From positions 52,580,066 through 52,644,065 of the forward strand of contig NC_134400.1 of the NCBI RefSeq assembly GCF_050003625.1: 64,000 nucleotides of DNA, given 5' to 3'. The position numbers and the translations under genes were made by a program. This stretch comes from Haematobia irritans. Lineage: Eukaryota; Arthropoda; Insecta; Diptera; Muscidae. Under the pieces are notes generated by a model. It was not told the origin of the DNA. It ran no database searches and saw only the letters and a program-made list of their open reading frames with translations. Below, in pieces: positions 1 to 11,445 of the stretch (position 1 is the first letter of the stretch; every line of letters begins with the position of its first letter).

Positions 1-59
1 TAAAGTTTTGGTAGATTATTTTTGGCGATATGGACCAAATTTTGTGTAATAAGTCATGT

Positions 60-1130
60 ATATATAACTACAGACCGATATGGACCAATTTTTACATGGC
101 TGTTAGAGGCCATATATTGACAAAATGTACCAAATTTCAACCGTATCGGATGACTTTTGCTCCTCCAAGAGGTTCCGGACGTCAAATCTGGGGACGGTTT
201 ATATGGGAACTATATATAATTATGGACCGATATGGACCAATTTTTGCATGGTTGTTAGAGACCATATACTAACACCATGTACCAAATTTCAACTGGATCG
301 GATGAATTTTGCTCTTCCAAGAGGCTCCGGAGTTCAAATCTGGGGATCGGTTTATATGGTGGCTATATATAATTATGGACCGATATGGACCAATTTTTGT
401 ATGGTTATGAGAGGCCGTAAACTAACATCGGGTACCAAATTTCAACCGGATCGGATGAATTTTGCCCCTCCAAGAGGCTCCGGAGGTCAAATCTGGGGAT
501 CGGTTTATATGGGGGCTATATATAATTATGGACCGATATGGACCAATTTTTGCATGGTTGTTAAAAACAGTATACTAAGACCACGTACTAAATTTCAACC
601 GGATCGGATGAATTTTGCTCCTCCAAGAGGCTCCGGTGGTTAAATCTGGGGATCGGTTTATATGGGAGCTATATATAATTATGGACCGATATGAACCAAT
701 TTTTGCATGGTTGTTAGAGGCCGTATACTAACATCAGGTACCAAATTTCAACCGGATCGGATGAATTTTGCCCCTCCAAAAGTCTCCGGAGGTCAAATCT
801 GGGGATCGGTTTATATGGGGGCTATATATAATTATGGACCGATATGGACCAATTTTTGCATGGTTGTTAGAGACCACATACTAACATCAGGTACCAAATA
901 TCAATCGGATCGGATGAATTTTGCCCCTCCAAGAGGCTCCGGAGGTCAAATCTGGGGATCGGTTTATATGGGGGCTATATATAATTATGGACCGATATGG
1001 ACCAATTTTTGCATGGTTGTTAGAGACCGTATACTAAGACCACGTACCAAATTTCAACCGGATCGGATGAATTTTGCTGCTCCGGGAGGCTCCCCAAGCC
1101 AAATTTGGGGATCGGTTTATATGGGGGCTA
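60..1130. repeat. 153 bp tandem array of HINE-A, about 7 units
   Basis: Units share ATATAATTATGGACCGATAT, CAAATTTCAACCGGATCGGA and CAAGAGGCTCCGGAGGTCAA. The spacing from one 'ggggatcgg' to the next is 153 bases (about 348 to 501). Units are near-identical with scattered substitutions. The same unit recurs in every HINE-A copy in the window. The 51-codon period keeps one frame free of stops by chance, which gives repetitive 'YNYGPIWTNF' open frames. Confidence 0.9.
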
Positions 1131-1249
1131 TACGTAAACGTGGTCCGATATGGCCCATTTTCAATACCATCCGACCTACATCAATAATAACTACTTGTGC
1201 CAAGTTTCAAGTCGATAGCTTGTTTCGTTCGGAAGTTAGCGTGATTTCC

Positions 1250-1311
1250 ACAGACGGACGGACAGCCGGACAGACGGACAGACGGACAGACGGACGGACG
1301 GACGGACATGC
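1250..1311. repeat. (GACG)n / GTCY microsatellite of HINE-A
   Basis: Interrupted GACG/GACA tetranucleotides. This is the GTCY proto-microsatellite that flanks the conserved core in mini-me/DINE-1 elements. Its length differs between copies here (4390-4412, 21921-21951, 24678-24692, 32895-32927). Confidence 0.9.
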
Positions 1312-1814
1312 TTAGATCGACTCAGAATTTCACCACGACCCAGAATATATATACTTTATGGGGTCTTAGAGCAATATTTCGATGTGTTACAAACGGAATG
1401 ACAAAGTTAATATACCCCCATCCTATGGTGGAGGGTATAAAAACGATAAGTTTTAAATGCATTTCAAATTGTGTTAAATGATAGTAAAAACTGTTCACGC
1501 CTAACTAAATTTATGTGTATATTATAAAATTATTTATGTATGTTTATACTCCACTCCACGTTCTTCCTTTGTTAGAGTTTTAAAATTCCTTCCAAAATTT
1601 CAAGCTTTTATACCAAAAACAGTTTTTGTTACAAAATTGTTATTTTTGCAATAAAAAAATAATATTTTATCCAAAAGCTCAGTCCATTTCGTTTATATCA
1701 AGCACAGTTCTTTTCTGACTGTAAATCTTTAATAACACACATTTCGAAGTTTCATTGTAAAAATTTAATTTAATAATATAAAAATATAAATACAAAAATT
1801 AAAAAAATTGGTGT

Positions 1815-1889
1815 TCGATCGGAGTAGGGATTGAACCCAGGACCCTTCGCATGCAAGGCGGACATGTTAACCACTGCTCCACGTGGCCA
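1815..1889 (-). other. tRNA-Ala-like module of E copy 1
   Basis: On the minus strand: GTGGAGCAGTGGTTAACATG (A-box-like), a CCTTGCATGC stretch like an Ala (TGC) anticodon arm, then GGTTCAATCCC (B-box-like). It lacks paired acceptor ends, so it is a Pol III promoter-like relic and not a tRNA gene. It points away from the partner module at 1999. Confidence 0.65.
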
Positions 1890-1998
1890 ACAAATATATG
1901 TTTCTGTTGAATAATGTTTTGTTTGTATCGGCTCTTGGCGCTGCAAACTATGCTATATAAATGTAACTTATAACGATAATTGTCTATTGGTAACTATA

Positions 1999-2078
1999 AC
2001 AGCTACGTAGCCCAGTGGTAGTGTGTTGGCTTATAAATTGCATGGTTCCCGGTTCGATTCTCAGTCCAGGGCAAAGGT
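1999..2078 (+). other. tRNA-like module (Val-TAC-like) of E copy 1
   Basis: Contains CTACGTAGCCCAGTGGTAG (A-box-like) and CGGTTCGATTCTC (B-box-like). Other copies carry GGCTTACAAACTG, which looks like a TAC anticodon loop; here it has mutated to GGCTTATAAATTG. It lies divergently about 110 bp from the Ala-like module, with CTATATAAATG between them. Confidence 0.6.
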
Positions 2079-2376
2079 AAAATTTAAAAAAATTATAAAA
2101 TTGAATAATTTCTTCAACATTATTTGTATTACAGAAAAAGGTGCCAAGAACTAACAAATTTCGTGGAAGTGAAAATTATGTGAGGGAATGAGCACAATCT
2201 TCTTTGGGGAAAATTCTTCCAAGCATATAATATTTTTGGGCTCAAAATGCTTCCAAACATATAATATGTTCACATAAAACAAACATATTAATGTTTCGGC
2301 AGTATCCAATAATATATGTCCTTCCTGCAAAATATGTTTGGAACATATGTTAGAGAAGCGATTTTTTCTGAGGGTG

Positions 2377-4142
2377 TATGACCACAGAGGCCAATTTTTA
2401 ACTCCGATTTAGTTGAAATTTTGCACAGGGAGTAGAATTAGCATTGTAGCTATGCGTGCCAAATTTGGTTGAAATCGGTTCAGATTTAGATATAGCTCCC
2501 ATATATATGTTTTTCTGATTTCGACAAAAATGGTCAAAATACCAACATTTTCCTTGTAAAATCGCCACTGCTTAGTCGAAAAGTTGTAAAAATGACTCTA
2601 ATTTTCCTAAACTTCTAATACATATATATCGAGCGATAAATCATAAATAAACTTTTGCGAAGTTTCCTTAAAATTGCTTCAGATTTAAACATTTCCCATA
2701 TTTTTTTACTAACATTGTGTTCCACCCTAGTGCATTAGCCGACTTAAATTTTGAGTCTATAGATTTTGTAGAAGTCTATCAAATTCTTCCAGATCGAGTG
2801 ATATTTAAATGTATGTATTTGGGACAAACCTTTATATATAGCCCCCAACACATTTGACGGATGTGATATGGTATCGAAAATTTAGATCTACACGGATGAA
2901 AAAGACTGTTTTTCATATGTTTGGCTATAAACATTATATGTTTGGAACACAAATTTTTAAACACAATATTTTTGAGTGCAAGCATATAATGTTCATAAAC
3001 TAGCATAACATGTTTGGGACATATATGTTAATATGTTAGAACATATTATGTTTGGGACATAAAATATTTGTAAATATAATATGCTTGGATGCAAACATAT
3101 ATTAATTTAGAAATAACCTATAAACATATATGTGTTTAGTAGCTTGGAGCGCTATTTAACAGGGAGCGATATTGAATTAAGTTGGTGGTTGTTGCTTGTT
3201 ATTACAAAATTAACATTTTATTTTTCCTTGGGCAATTGATCAGCTACTTCTTTGATCCTTACAAACTGTGTGGTCCGCTGTTCGAATCCCCATCCGGCAA
3301 AAGGTAAAATTAAAATAAAAAAATCATAAAATTGAATAATTTCTTCTACAATGTTTGTATTACAGAAAAAGGTGCTAAGAACTAAAAAATCTCGTGGAAG
3401 TGAGAAAGATGTGGGGGAATATACAATTAGGCAGAAACAAAATTTTGAGCATTCAGGTCGAAAACCTATGTTGTTAGCACCTATATTACCTGTTTATTTT
3501 CATAATTCATTATGATTGTAAATATATAAATAAATAAATAAAATTTTGAGTACAATATTGTTTGGGAGAATTTTTTTAAGCATATAATATTTTTGGGTGC
3601 AAAATGCTTCCAAACATATTATATGTTCACATAATAACATATTGTTTTTTGGAAGACAACATTATTGAATTTGGATGCAAAAATACAAAATGTTTGGAAC
3701 TTAGACTACCCAAACATATATTGTTTAGACCAATATGCTTTCAAACATATTATATATTGGAAGAGATCAAACATATGAATGTTTGGGCAATACCCAAAAA
3801 TATATATGCTTGAAGCAAAATATGTTTGGGAGTATATGTTACAGAAGCGATTTTTTGTGAGCGTGTACGAAGTGGTGCAGGGTATAATATAGTCGGTATA
3901 ATATAGTATTGTGTTCCACCCTAGTGCATTAGCCGACTTAAATTTTGAGTCTATAGATTTTGTAGAAGTCTATCAAATTCTGTCCAGATCGAGTGATATT
4001 TAAATGTGTGTATTTGGGACAATCCTTTATATAACCCCCAACACATTTTACGTATGTGATATGGTATCGAAATTTTAAATCTACAAAGTGGTGCAGGGTA
4101 TAATATAGTCGGCCCCGCCCGACTTTAGACTTTCCTTACTTG
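2377..4142 (+). mobile_element. HINE-B copy with E-short inserted and its tail duplicated
   Basis: 2379-2890 is HINE-B sequence of the 'CCACAGAGGCCAATTTTTAA' type. It is interrupted at 2891-3865 by an E-type element. After the element the tail resumes at 3868 (GTGGTGCAGGGTATAATATA), and the segment starting TTGTGTTCCACCCTAGTGCA (first at about 2725) is repeated from about 3908. It ends with the hairpin AGTCGGCCCCGCCCGACT and CTTACTTG at 4142, next to HINE-A satellite sequence. Confidence 0.75.
2891..3865 (+). mobile_element. E-short element copy 1
   Basis: Starts CACGGATGAAAAAGACTG after TA and ends GAAGCGATTTTTTGTGAGCG-TG before TA. The host HINE-B reads GATCTACAAAGTGG elsewhere, so this is a TA insertion. 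The interior is rich in CATATGTTTGG words and holds one worn Val-like module (about 3238-3306). Its right end matches the 5' end of the longer E elements. No open frame of note. Confidence 0.75.
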
Positions 4143-4256
4143 TTATTTCTAGAGAAAATTTTGTTAAAATTTTATTTCTATAGAAAATTTTGTCAAAATT
4201 TTATGTCTATAGAAAATTTTGTCAAACTGAATTATATGCGTATTTGATCGATCTTT
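4143..4256 (+). mobile_element. HINE-A copy 3, first fragment (29 bp satellite part)
   Basis: Three 29 bp satellite units (TTTTATTTCTATAGAAAATT) followed by a diverged 'AATTATATACGTATTTAATCGGCC' segment, which normally precedes the HINE-A tail. It is cut at a T-run by HINE-A copy 2 and continues at 5614-5650 and 7908-8032. Confidence 0.7.
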
Positions 4257-5613
4257 TTATACCCTCCACCATAGTATGGGGGTATATTAACTTTGTCATT
4301 CCGTTTGTAACGCATCGGAATATTGCTCTAAGACCCCATAAAATATATATATTCTGGGTCATGGTGAAATTCTGAGTCGATCTGAGCATGTTCGTCCGTC
4401 CGTCCGTCTGTTGAAATCACGCTAAGTTCCGAACGAAACCAGCTATCGACTTGAAACTTGGCACAAGTAGTTGTTATTGATGTAGGTTGGATGGTATTGC
4501 ATATGGTCCATATCGGTCCACTTTTATGTATAGCCCCCCATATAAAGGGACCCTCAGATTTGGCTTGTGGAGCCTCTAACAGAAGCATATTTCATCCGAT
4601 CCGGCTGAAATTTGGTACATGGTGTTGGTATATGTTCTCTAATGACCATGCAAAAATTGGTCCACATCGACCCATAATTATATATAGCCCCCATATAAGC
4701 CGATCCCCAGATTTGACCTCCGGAGCCTCTTAGAGGAGCAAAATTCATACGATCCGGTAGAAATTTGGTACGTGGTGTTAGTATATGATCTCCAACAACC
4801 ATGCAAGAAATGGTCCATATCGGTCCATAATTATATATAGCACCCATATAAATCGATCCCCAGATTTGTCCTCCGGAGCCTCTTGGAGGAGCAAAATTCA
4901 TCCGATCCGGTTGAAATTTGGAACATGGTGTTAGAATGTGGTCTCTAACAAACACGCAAGAATTGGTCCATATCGGTCCATAATTATATATAGCTCCCAT
5001 ATAAACCGTTACCCAGATTTGATCTCCGGAGCCTCTTAGAGGAGCAAAATTCATCCGATCTGGTTGAAATGTGCAACGTGGTGTTAGTATAAGGTCGCTA
5101 ATAACAATGCCAACATTGGTCCATATCGGTCTATAGTTATATATAGCCGATCCCCAATCACACAAAAATTGGTCCATATCGGTTCATAATCATGGTTGCC
5201 ACTCGAGCCAAAAATAATCTACCAACATTTTATTGTTATAGAAAACATTGTCAAAATGTTATTTCTATAGAAAATTTTGTCAAAGTTTTATTTATATAGA
5301 AAATTTTGTCAAAATTGTATTTCTATAGAAAATTTTTTTCAAATTTTATATCTATAGAAAATTTTGTCAAAATTTTACTTCTATAGAAAATTTTGTCAAA
5401 ATTTTATTTCTATAGAAACTTTAAACTTAATTATATACGTATTTAATCGGCCTTTTTAGTTTATAATATACCACGTATGGACTATGTAGTATATATTACG
5501 GTGTTAGGAAGTTTTAAGATACCTTGCCATCGGCTTCAGTAGAAGTTTCTACGCAATCCATGGTGGAGGGTACATAAGTTCGGCCTGGCCGAACTTACGG
5601 CCGTATATGCTTG
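4257..5613 (+). mobile_element. HINE-A copy 2, both ends present
   Basis: Runs from TATACCCTCCACCATAGTAT at about 4257 through the core and GTCY run (4390-4412), a 153 bp array (about 4500-5190), a 29 bp array (about 5218-5420), and the tail ATGGTGGAGGGTACATAAG with hairpin TTCGGCCTGGCCGAA, ending ATGCTTG at 5613. ACCCTCCACCAT near the 5' end and ATGGTGGAGGGT near the 3' end form a subterminal inverted repeat, a feature of Helentron-associated elements. It is inserted in the T-run of HINE-A copy 3. Confidence 0.85.
5218..5420. repeat. 29 bp satellite array inside HINE-A copy 2
   Basis: Units of the form TTTTATTTCTATAGAAAATT-TTGTCAAAA. The unit embeds the palindrome TTTCTATAGAAA. Confidence 0.85.
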
Positions 5614-6101
5614 TTTAGTTTAATATATACCACGTATGGACTATGTTGTACACCCTAAAAAAAATCGCTTCTTTAACATATGTTCCAAACATATTTTGCA
5701 GGAAGCACATATATTATTGGATACTGCCGAAACATTAATATGTTTGTTTTATGTGAACATATTATATGTCTGGAAGCATTTTGAGCCCAAGAATATTATA
5801 TGCTTGGAAGAACTTTTTCCAAAGACGATTGTGCTCATTGCCTAACATACTCGTAATTTTCACATCCACGAAATATTTTAGTTCTTGACACCTTTTTCTG
5901 TAATACAAATAATGTTGAAGAAATTATTCACTTTTATAAATTTTTTAAATTTTACGTTTCGCCTGCACGGAGAATCGAACCGAGCACCATACAGTTTGTA
6001 AGCCAATAATTATCGTTATAAATTACATTTATATAGCATAGTTTGCTGCGCCCACGAGCCCATGCAAACATAACATTATTTAACAGAAACATACATTTGT
6101 T

Positions 6102-6173
6102 TGCCACGTGGAGCAGTGGTTAGCATGTCTGCCTGGCATGCAAAGGGTCGTGGGTTCAATCCCTGCTCCGACC
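6102..6173 (+). other. tRNA-Ala-like module of E copy 2
   Basis: GCCACGTGGAGCAGTGGTTA, then GTCGTGGGTTCAATCCCTGC. A-box- and B-box-like segments are spaced as in tRNA-derived SINE heads. The anticodon arm is altered to CCTGGCATGC. Confidence 0.65.
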
Positions 6174-7311
6174 GAACACTTTTTTTAGTTATAATTTACA
6201 CATTTATATTTATACTATATTAAATTTTTATAATGAAACTTCGAAATGTGGGTTTTTAAAGATTTATAGTCAGTAACAGTGCTTGATATAAACGAAATGG
6301 ACTAATTTTTGAATAAAATATAATTTTTTTATTGCAAAAATAACAATTTTGTAACAAAAAACTGTTTTTGGTACAAAACTTTAAAATTTGGAAGGAATTC
6401 AAAAACTTTAACAAAAGAAGAACGTGGAGTCGAGTATAAACATACATAAATAATTTTATAATATAAACATAAATTTAGTTAGGCGTGAACAGTTTTTTAC
6501 TAGCATTTAACACCGTCGCTCTAAAATGCCTTTTATTTTTCTTTAATAATTCATTTTAAAGAAAATAAACTTTTTAAATTGTTTTAGCTGCAAAACTCGA
6601 ACTTAATGCCCGCTTTTATATTTGAAGGTGTCCGTCAACTCCTCGTGGACTACTTATTAATAAAGAGGAACTAAACTTTGTTTTTATACATTTTACTGTG
6701 TAATTTCAATATTTCCTCCTTATTTAATTTTACTGTCCCAACTCTAAAAAGAGTATAGTACCTTTTCGTTATTTTTATGAAGACCCCTGATTTCTTTTAA
6801 TGAACCAAGAAAAAAATTGTGCCCATAATGCCAAAATGATAAACAAAACACATGTCCACACATACATAAAATGGTGCTCTCAAGGCGAAAACATATGCTG
6901 TTTGTTTTTCAAATGTCTATTCTCTTGGTTCCGAATGTCTATTCTCTTTATTCAAATTAAATAATATTTAGACTTAAGCATATCAAATTTTTGGCCTTAT
7001 CATAAAACAATTTTCCGAAACAACATACAAGCGGTTTCACAGAAATTCTTCTCGTTTGATTCTTTCGCTGTTATGTTGATATCTTTCGTCAACTCTCCCG
7101 GTTTCCATCTCTATACTCTCTCTGTCGCTTTGAATAAAATATCACAACATATGTATGTTTAGTCGAAATTTGTAAATTTATATATGTTTGCATTCACACA
7201 TATGATTTTTATGAAACATTCATGCCACAAACATAATATAATCTAACATATTACCATAGATGTCCCAAACATTTAGTGTTAGTTTAGGAACATTACATGT
7301 TCACTCAAAAA

Positions 7312-7816
7312 AAAGTGAACTCTCTATTTCACTAAAGCCAATTTAACTTTATTCTAGTTCATGGAATTATTATGTTTGGAGAAAGTTTCCTTTACTCTAA
7401 TAATTTTTTGCGTACGTTAGTTAAATTAACTAAACCTGAGGAAAAAATATACACAAATGAAGCATAAAGATTAACTAAATTCATGTCTTCCACTAAATAG
7501 TTCAGTATTTCTTTAAATTTGCAAATTTTACTACAAATGTGTTCATCATGAACTTCGTATGTCACTAAAGTCATTCTTGCAATTTTGAACTCCAATTTTT
7601 TCCTTCAAACTACAAATTTTCCTTTAACAAGTGAAAAAACTTAATTATATCTAATAAATTTTCTTGAATTTGTCGAAAAATATTTACTTATTTTAATGAC
7701 ATCGGCGTGATGCCAGCGTTTGTAATACTGTTTAGTTAAAATTTTCTAAAAATATTCAAAATTTTCTAAAATTAACCGAAAGTTTTCTTCCTGGTGGGTT
7801 CACTGTTTTTTCAGTG
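7312..7816 (-). mobile_element. MITE M copy 1
   Basis: Ends are CACTCAAAAAAAAGTGAACT and, on the other strand, CACTGAAAAAACAGTGAACC. The E host reads ACATGTTTGCACTT at the same point in copy 3 (8632), so the target is TT. The 505 bp are non-coding and nearly the same as M copies 2 and 3. Confidence 0.85.
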
Positions 7817-7907
7817 TTTGCACTTAAATATATTGTGTTTTAAAATTGTGCCCGAAACACATTTTGTTTATATCGGAACATATGAAAAACATATTTTTCT
7901 AACAGTG

Positions 7908-8032
7908 TATATATTACGGTGTTAGGAAGTTTTAAGATACCTTGCCATCGGCTTCAGTAGAAGTTTCTAAGCAATCCATGGTGGAGGGTACATAAGCTTC
8001 GGATTAGCCGAACTTACGGCCGTATATACTTG
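7908..8032 (+). mobile_element. HINE-A copy 3, 3' end
   Basis: Continues from 5614-5650 (TTTAGTTTAATATATACCAC...), with GTGGAGGGTACATAAGCTTC, a damaged hairpin (TTCGGATTAGCCGAA), and ACTTG at 8032. Confidence 0.8.
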
Positions 8033-8733
8033 TTTTTAATTTCCTTTGCCTGAATATTGTGACTTACTCCTCGTACGTTCCGATTTCTTTTAACGAACCA
8101 AAAAAAAAATTGTGTCCATAATGCCAAAATGATAAGCAAAACACATGTCCAGACATACATAAAATGCTCCTCTCATGGCGAAAACACATGTTGTTGTTGT
8201 TGTTTTTTTTTAAATGTCTATTCTCTTGGTTCCGAATGTCTATTCTCTTTACTCCGATACTCATTCTAATATTCAAATTAAATAATATTTAGACTTAAGC
8301 ATATCAAATTTTTGGCCTTAACATAAAACAGTTTTCCGAAACAACATAGAAGCGGTTTCACAGAAATTGCTCCCTTTTGATTCTCTCGCTGTTTTATGTT
8401 GATATCTTTCGTCAAGCCTCCCGGTTTCCATCTCTATTTCTTTTTCTATACTCTCTCTCTCTCTCTCTCTGTCGCTCTCTGAATAAAATATCACAACATA
8501 TATATGTTTACTCGAAATTTGTAAATTTCTATACGTTTACATTCACACATATTATTTTTATGACCCAAACATAATATATTCTAACATATTAACATATGTG
8601 TCCCAAACATTTAGTGTTAGTTTAGGAACGGTACATGTTTGCACTTAAATATATTGTGTCTAAAAATTGTGCCCGAAACACATTTTGTTTATGTTATATC
8701 GGAACATATGAAAAACATATTATTCTAACAGTG
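8033..8733 (+). mobile_element. E element copy 3, 5'-truncated
   Basis: Only the 3' 700 bp remain, ending ATTATTCTAACAGTG before TA. It matches the 3' part of E copy 8. It lacks the tRNA-like modules and includes a (CT)n tract at about 8452-8490. Confidence 0.7.
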
Positions 8734-9043
8734 TAAACAAACCACGCATTCGTATTTTAAGGGCAAGAAAACTTTGATCTAATTATACAATTTTCTTCAG
8801 TGTAATAATAGACCGACATGGACAAATTTTTACATACCTGTTAGGAGACTTATACCAACATCATGATATCTCAAAATGTGGAGTACAATTTAGTTCAATT
8901 TCGTGGTATACCCATTTGTTTTTCGACAGCCAATTTTTTTGTTTTTGTCCGACGAGGCTAAAATTTTACCACATTCATTTTACTAGTGTTAGCCATCCAC
9001 GCAACTATGAGCGAAAAATAAGGAGCCCATAATTTCAGATATA
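8734..9043. other. No gene seen; worn HINE-A remnant
   Basis: 8806-8870 (TAATAGACCGACATGGACAA and on) is a diverged half-unit of the 153 bp HINE-A repeat. The rest I do not recognise. Confidence 0.5.
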
Positions 9044-9530
9044 CACGGACGAAAAAGACTGTTTTTCATATGTTTGGGTGTAGAAATTATATGTTTGGAA
9101 CTTAATTTTTTTAACACAATATTTTTAAGTGCAAGCATATAATGTTCATAAACTAGCATAACATATTTGGGACATATATGTTAATATGTTACAACATATT
9201 ATGTTTGGGACATAAAATGCTTGTAAATATAATATGCTTGGATGCAAACATATAATAATTTAGAAATAGCCTATAAACATATATGTGTTTAGAAAGAGAG
9301 ACCTACAGAGTATGCTGCAAGTAAAAGAATGGAAGTAACCAATTGGCACCTTAAATATATATACACAAAGAAATTTTCGTTAATTTTTTTTCTACCAGTG
9401 TATGCCTAAGTTTAAACATAATATGTTTGAACAATACAAACAATATTTTGATTGGACTACTCCTGAAAATATATATGCTTGAAGCAAAATGTGTTTGGGG
9501 CATATGTTACAGAAGCGATTTTTTAGCGTG
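9044..9530 (+). mobile_element. E-short element copy 2, internally rearranged
   Basis: Starts CACGGACGAAAAAGACTG after TA and ends GAAGCGATTTTTTAGCGTG before TA. A stretch at about 9290-9405 does not match the first E-short copy and replaces its tRNA-like section. Confidence 0.65.
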
Positions 9531-10134
9531 TATTTGCGAATTGCACGAATTCATAAAATGTGGAGGTACACCACAATGTAGATTTTTTTTTTGGAAAAAA
9601 AATAAATGCAACATATATATTGCAAATGCATATATTTTATGCTTTTTTAGTACACGTCAGTTATTTACATCCGAAAATTAATAAATTACACAGCAAAAAC
9701 TCTCATTACCCGCTAAGCTTGTAGGTAAACCTGTTTAAAATTAATAACCACTTATTAATTGGCATCGCTTCGGATAACATTTACGTACGCATGTCCTAGG
9801 GGGAAAGTACTTCTCCCAGCCATACCTTTGGCCATGAAATAAGTAGTGCTTTTAAAGCATATAATCACCTAATATGTAATCACCCAGCAAAAAAATTTGG
9901 AAGTTCTTCCAAAGGCACAACTTTAAAAGCACTTCCAGAAGATGCACTCCCAATGATGTTCTTTATTTTAACTACACAGGAAGTTATTTTAATTAAATTT
10001 TTTATAACTTGGTTTTTTTCATACTTTTAATGGATAATTTTAACTTTTTTTGTTTCAAATAGGTTAAAAACAGAGTAAGAATTCATAAAATGGTACAAAT
10101 CATTTAAATTTTGTCGACAAAAATGCTAAATCCA
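9531..10134. other. No gene; two fragments of 'CCCAGCAAAAA' MITEs
   Basis: 9690-9890 (CAGCAAAAACTCTCATTACC to TAATCACC) matches, inverted, the sequence at about 54840-55078. 9886-10010 (CCCAGCAAAAAAATTTGGAA and on) looks like one end of a second such element. Open frames here are short and unsupported. Confidence 0.4.
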
Positions 10135-10648
10135 CACTGAAAAAACAGTGAACCCTCCAGGAAGAAAACTTTCGGTTAATTTTAGAAAATTTTTAATATT
10201 TGTAGAAAATTTTAACTAAACAGTATTACAAACGTTGGCATCACGCCGATGTAGTAAAAATAAGTAAATATTTTTCGACAAATTCAAGAAAATTTATTAG
10301 ACATAACTAAGTTTCTTCACTTGTTAAAGAAAATTTTGTAGTTTGAAGGAAAAACTTGGAGTTCAAAATTGCAAGAATGTCTTTAGTGACATACGAAGTT
10401 CATGATGGACGCATTTTTGGTAAAATTTACAAATTTAAAGAAATTTTGAAGTATTTTGTGGAAGACACGAATTTAGTTAATCTTTATACTTCATTTGAGT
10501 ATATTTTTGTCCTCGGTTTTAATTAATTTAACTAACGTACACAAAAAATTATTAGAGTAAAGGTAACTTTCTCCAAACATAATAATTCCATGAACTAAAA
10601 TAAAGTTAAATTGGCTTTAGTGAAATAGAGAGTTCACTTTTTTGAGTG
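10135..10648 (+). mobile_element. MITE M copy 2
   Basis: CACTGAAAAAACAGTGAACC at the left and, inverted, CACTCAAAAAAGTGAACTCT at the right. CA flanks both ends, so the duplicated site appears to be CA. Same interior as M1, in the opposite orientation. Confidence 0.85.
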
Positions 10649-11245
10649 CATTCTGGAAAAATTGTGATTTTTTGAAAATATTTGAGGTCAAACATTTCCG
10701 ACAAGCGTTAGAATCCATTAAAAATTATAAAAAAATTACAAAAATTATTTATTTGAAAAAATATAACAGAATTTTCTAATTTACATCCAAAACATTAAAC
10801 TCGGTTCACACCTAAAGAAGTGATGCAAATTTAGTGCAACGGCTGTTGAAATGGAGGACTTCCGTCCTATGGCAAGCCCATGTTAAATCATCGCTTCTGC
10901 GTCAATTTTGCACCACTTCCGGATCCAAAAAGAACATTTTCATTACTTTTTTGGCGACACTTTTTTTGCTGGGCACTTATTCGTAGATATACCAAAGTTT
11001 GCAAAATATCCACTTATTGTCTCAGGCAACCAAATCTAGCCGATTACAATGTATCAAAATATGGCGTGCAATGCTGTAATATGAACATTACTTGAATAGA
11101 AACGAATATTGTAGAAATAAACAAAAATGTAACAAATCATCTAAATAAGATTACACGCAAATTAATTTCACACTTAAAATAGAAATAAATGTTGTTGTTT
11201 AAGGGAATTGGATTCGTGCATTACATTATAATATACCTAATAGCC

Positions 11246-11329
11246 CATTCACATTATGTTCAAAATCTACTAAAAGCTACATGGCTGTTGAAATCTAGTG
11301 AAGTCGATTTTGAAAGTGTAATGTGAATG
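11246..11329. repeat. Small inverted repeat (foldback)
   Basis: CATTCACATTATGTTCAAAATC (11246-11267) and GATTTTGAAAGTGTAATGTGAATG (11306-11329) pair with few mismatches. TATACCT / AGGTATA lies outside both arms. It may be a tiny MITE. Confidence 0.6.
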
Positions 11330-11445
11330 AGGTATAATAACATTTATTTAAAAAATAATGTGGTAATGTCATTAATTTAAAACACAATTATTATGAAATA
11401 TTTTGTTTAGCCAATTTTTTTCCATTAAGTTAAAATTTTGTTTAA

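Larger units (their letters stand above)
1..1441 (-). mobile_element. HINE-A copy 1 (DINE-1/mini-me-like), cut by the window edge
   Basis: Read on the minus strand it starts TATACCCTCCACCATAGGAT at about 1441, passes the mini-me-type core (TA stretch near 1345, 'GAGTCGATC', then a GTCY run at 1250-1311), and enters a 153 bp tandem array running to the left edge. The 3' hairpin end lies outside the window. It sits inside E copy 1. No protein is encoded: the long open frames come from a repeat length divisible by three. Confidence 0.8.
1442..2376 (-). mobile_element. E element copy 1, 5' half
   Basis: Its right end reads GATTTTTTCTGAGGGTG followed by TA, and it abuts HINE-B sequence that elsewhere reads 'ACTCATATGACCACAG', so the insertion site is TA. 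It carries the two divergent tRNA-like modules (1815-1889 minus, 1999-2078 plus) and AACATATG-rich ends. HINE-A copy 1 interrupts it on the left. No coding capacity seen. Confidence 0.75.
5651..7907 (+). mobile_element. E element copy 2, with MITE M1 inside
   Basis: Starts CACCCTAAAAAAAATCGCTT after GTA and ends ATATTTTTCTAACAGTG before TA. The host HINE-A tail reads CTATGTAGTATATATTACGG uninterrupted elsewhere. It contains a damaged Val-like module (5957-6003, minus) and an Ala-like module (6102-6173, plus). M1 occupies 7312-7816. The flanking host pieces are 5614-5650 and 7908-8032. No coding sequence. Confidence 0.8.

Noticed and set aside
4190..4375. Open frames of the YRKFCQ / ISIENFVK type over satellite DNA (also 22765-22998, 42002-42187)
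   Set aside because: They are the 29 bp satellite read through; no start context or family.
10880..11095. 71-codon frame in unassigned DNA
   Set aside because: No family resemblance, no splice or promoter support, base composition like its surroundings.
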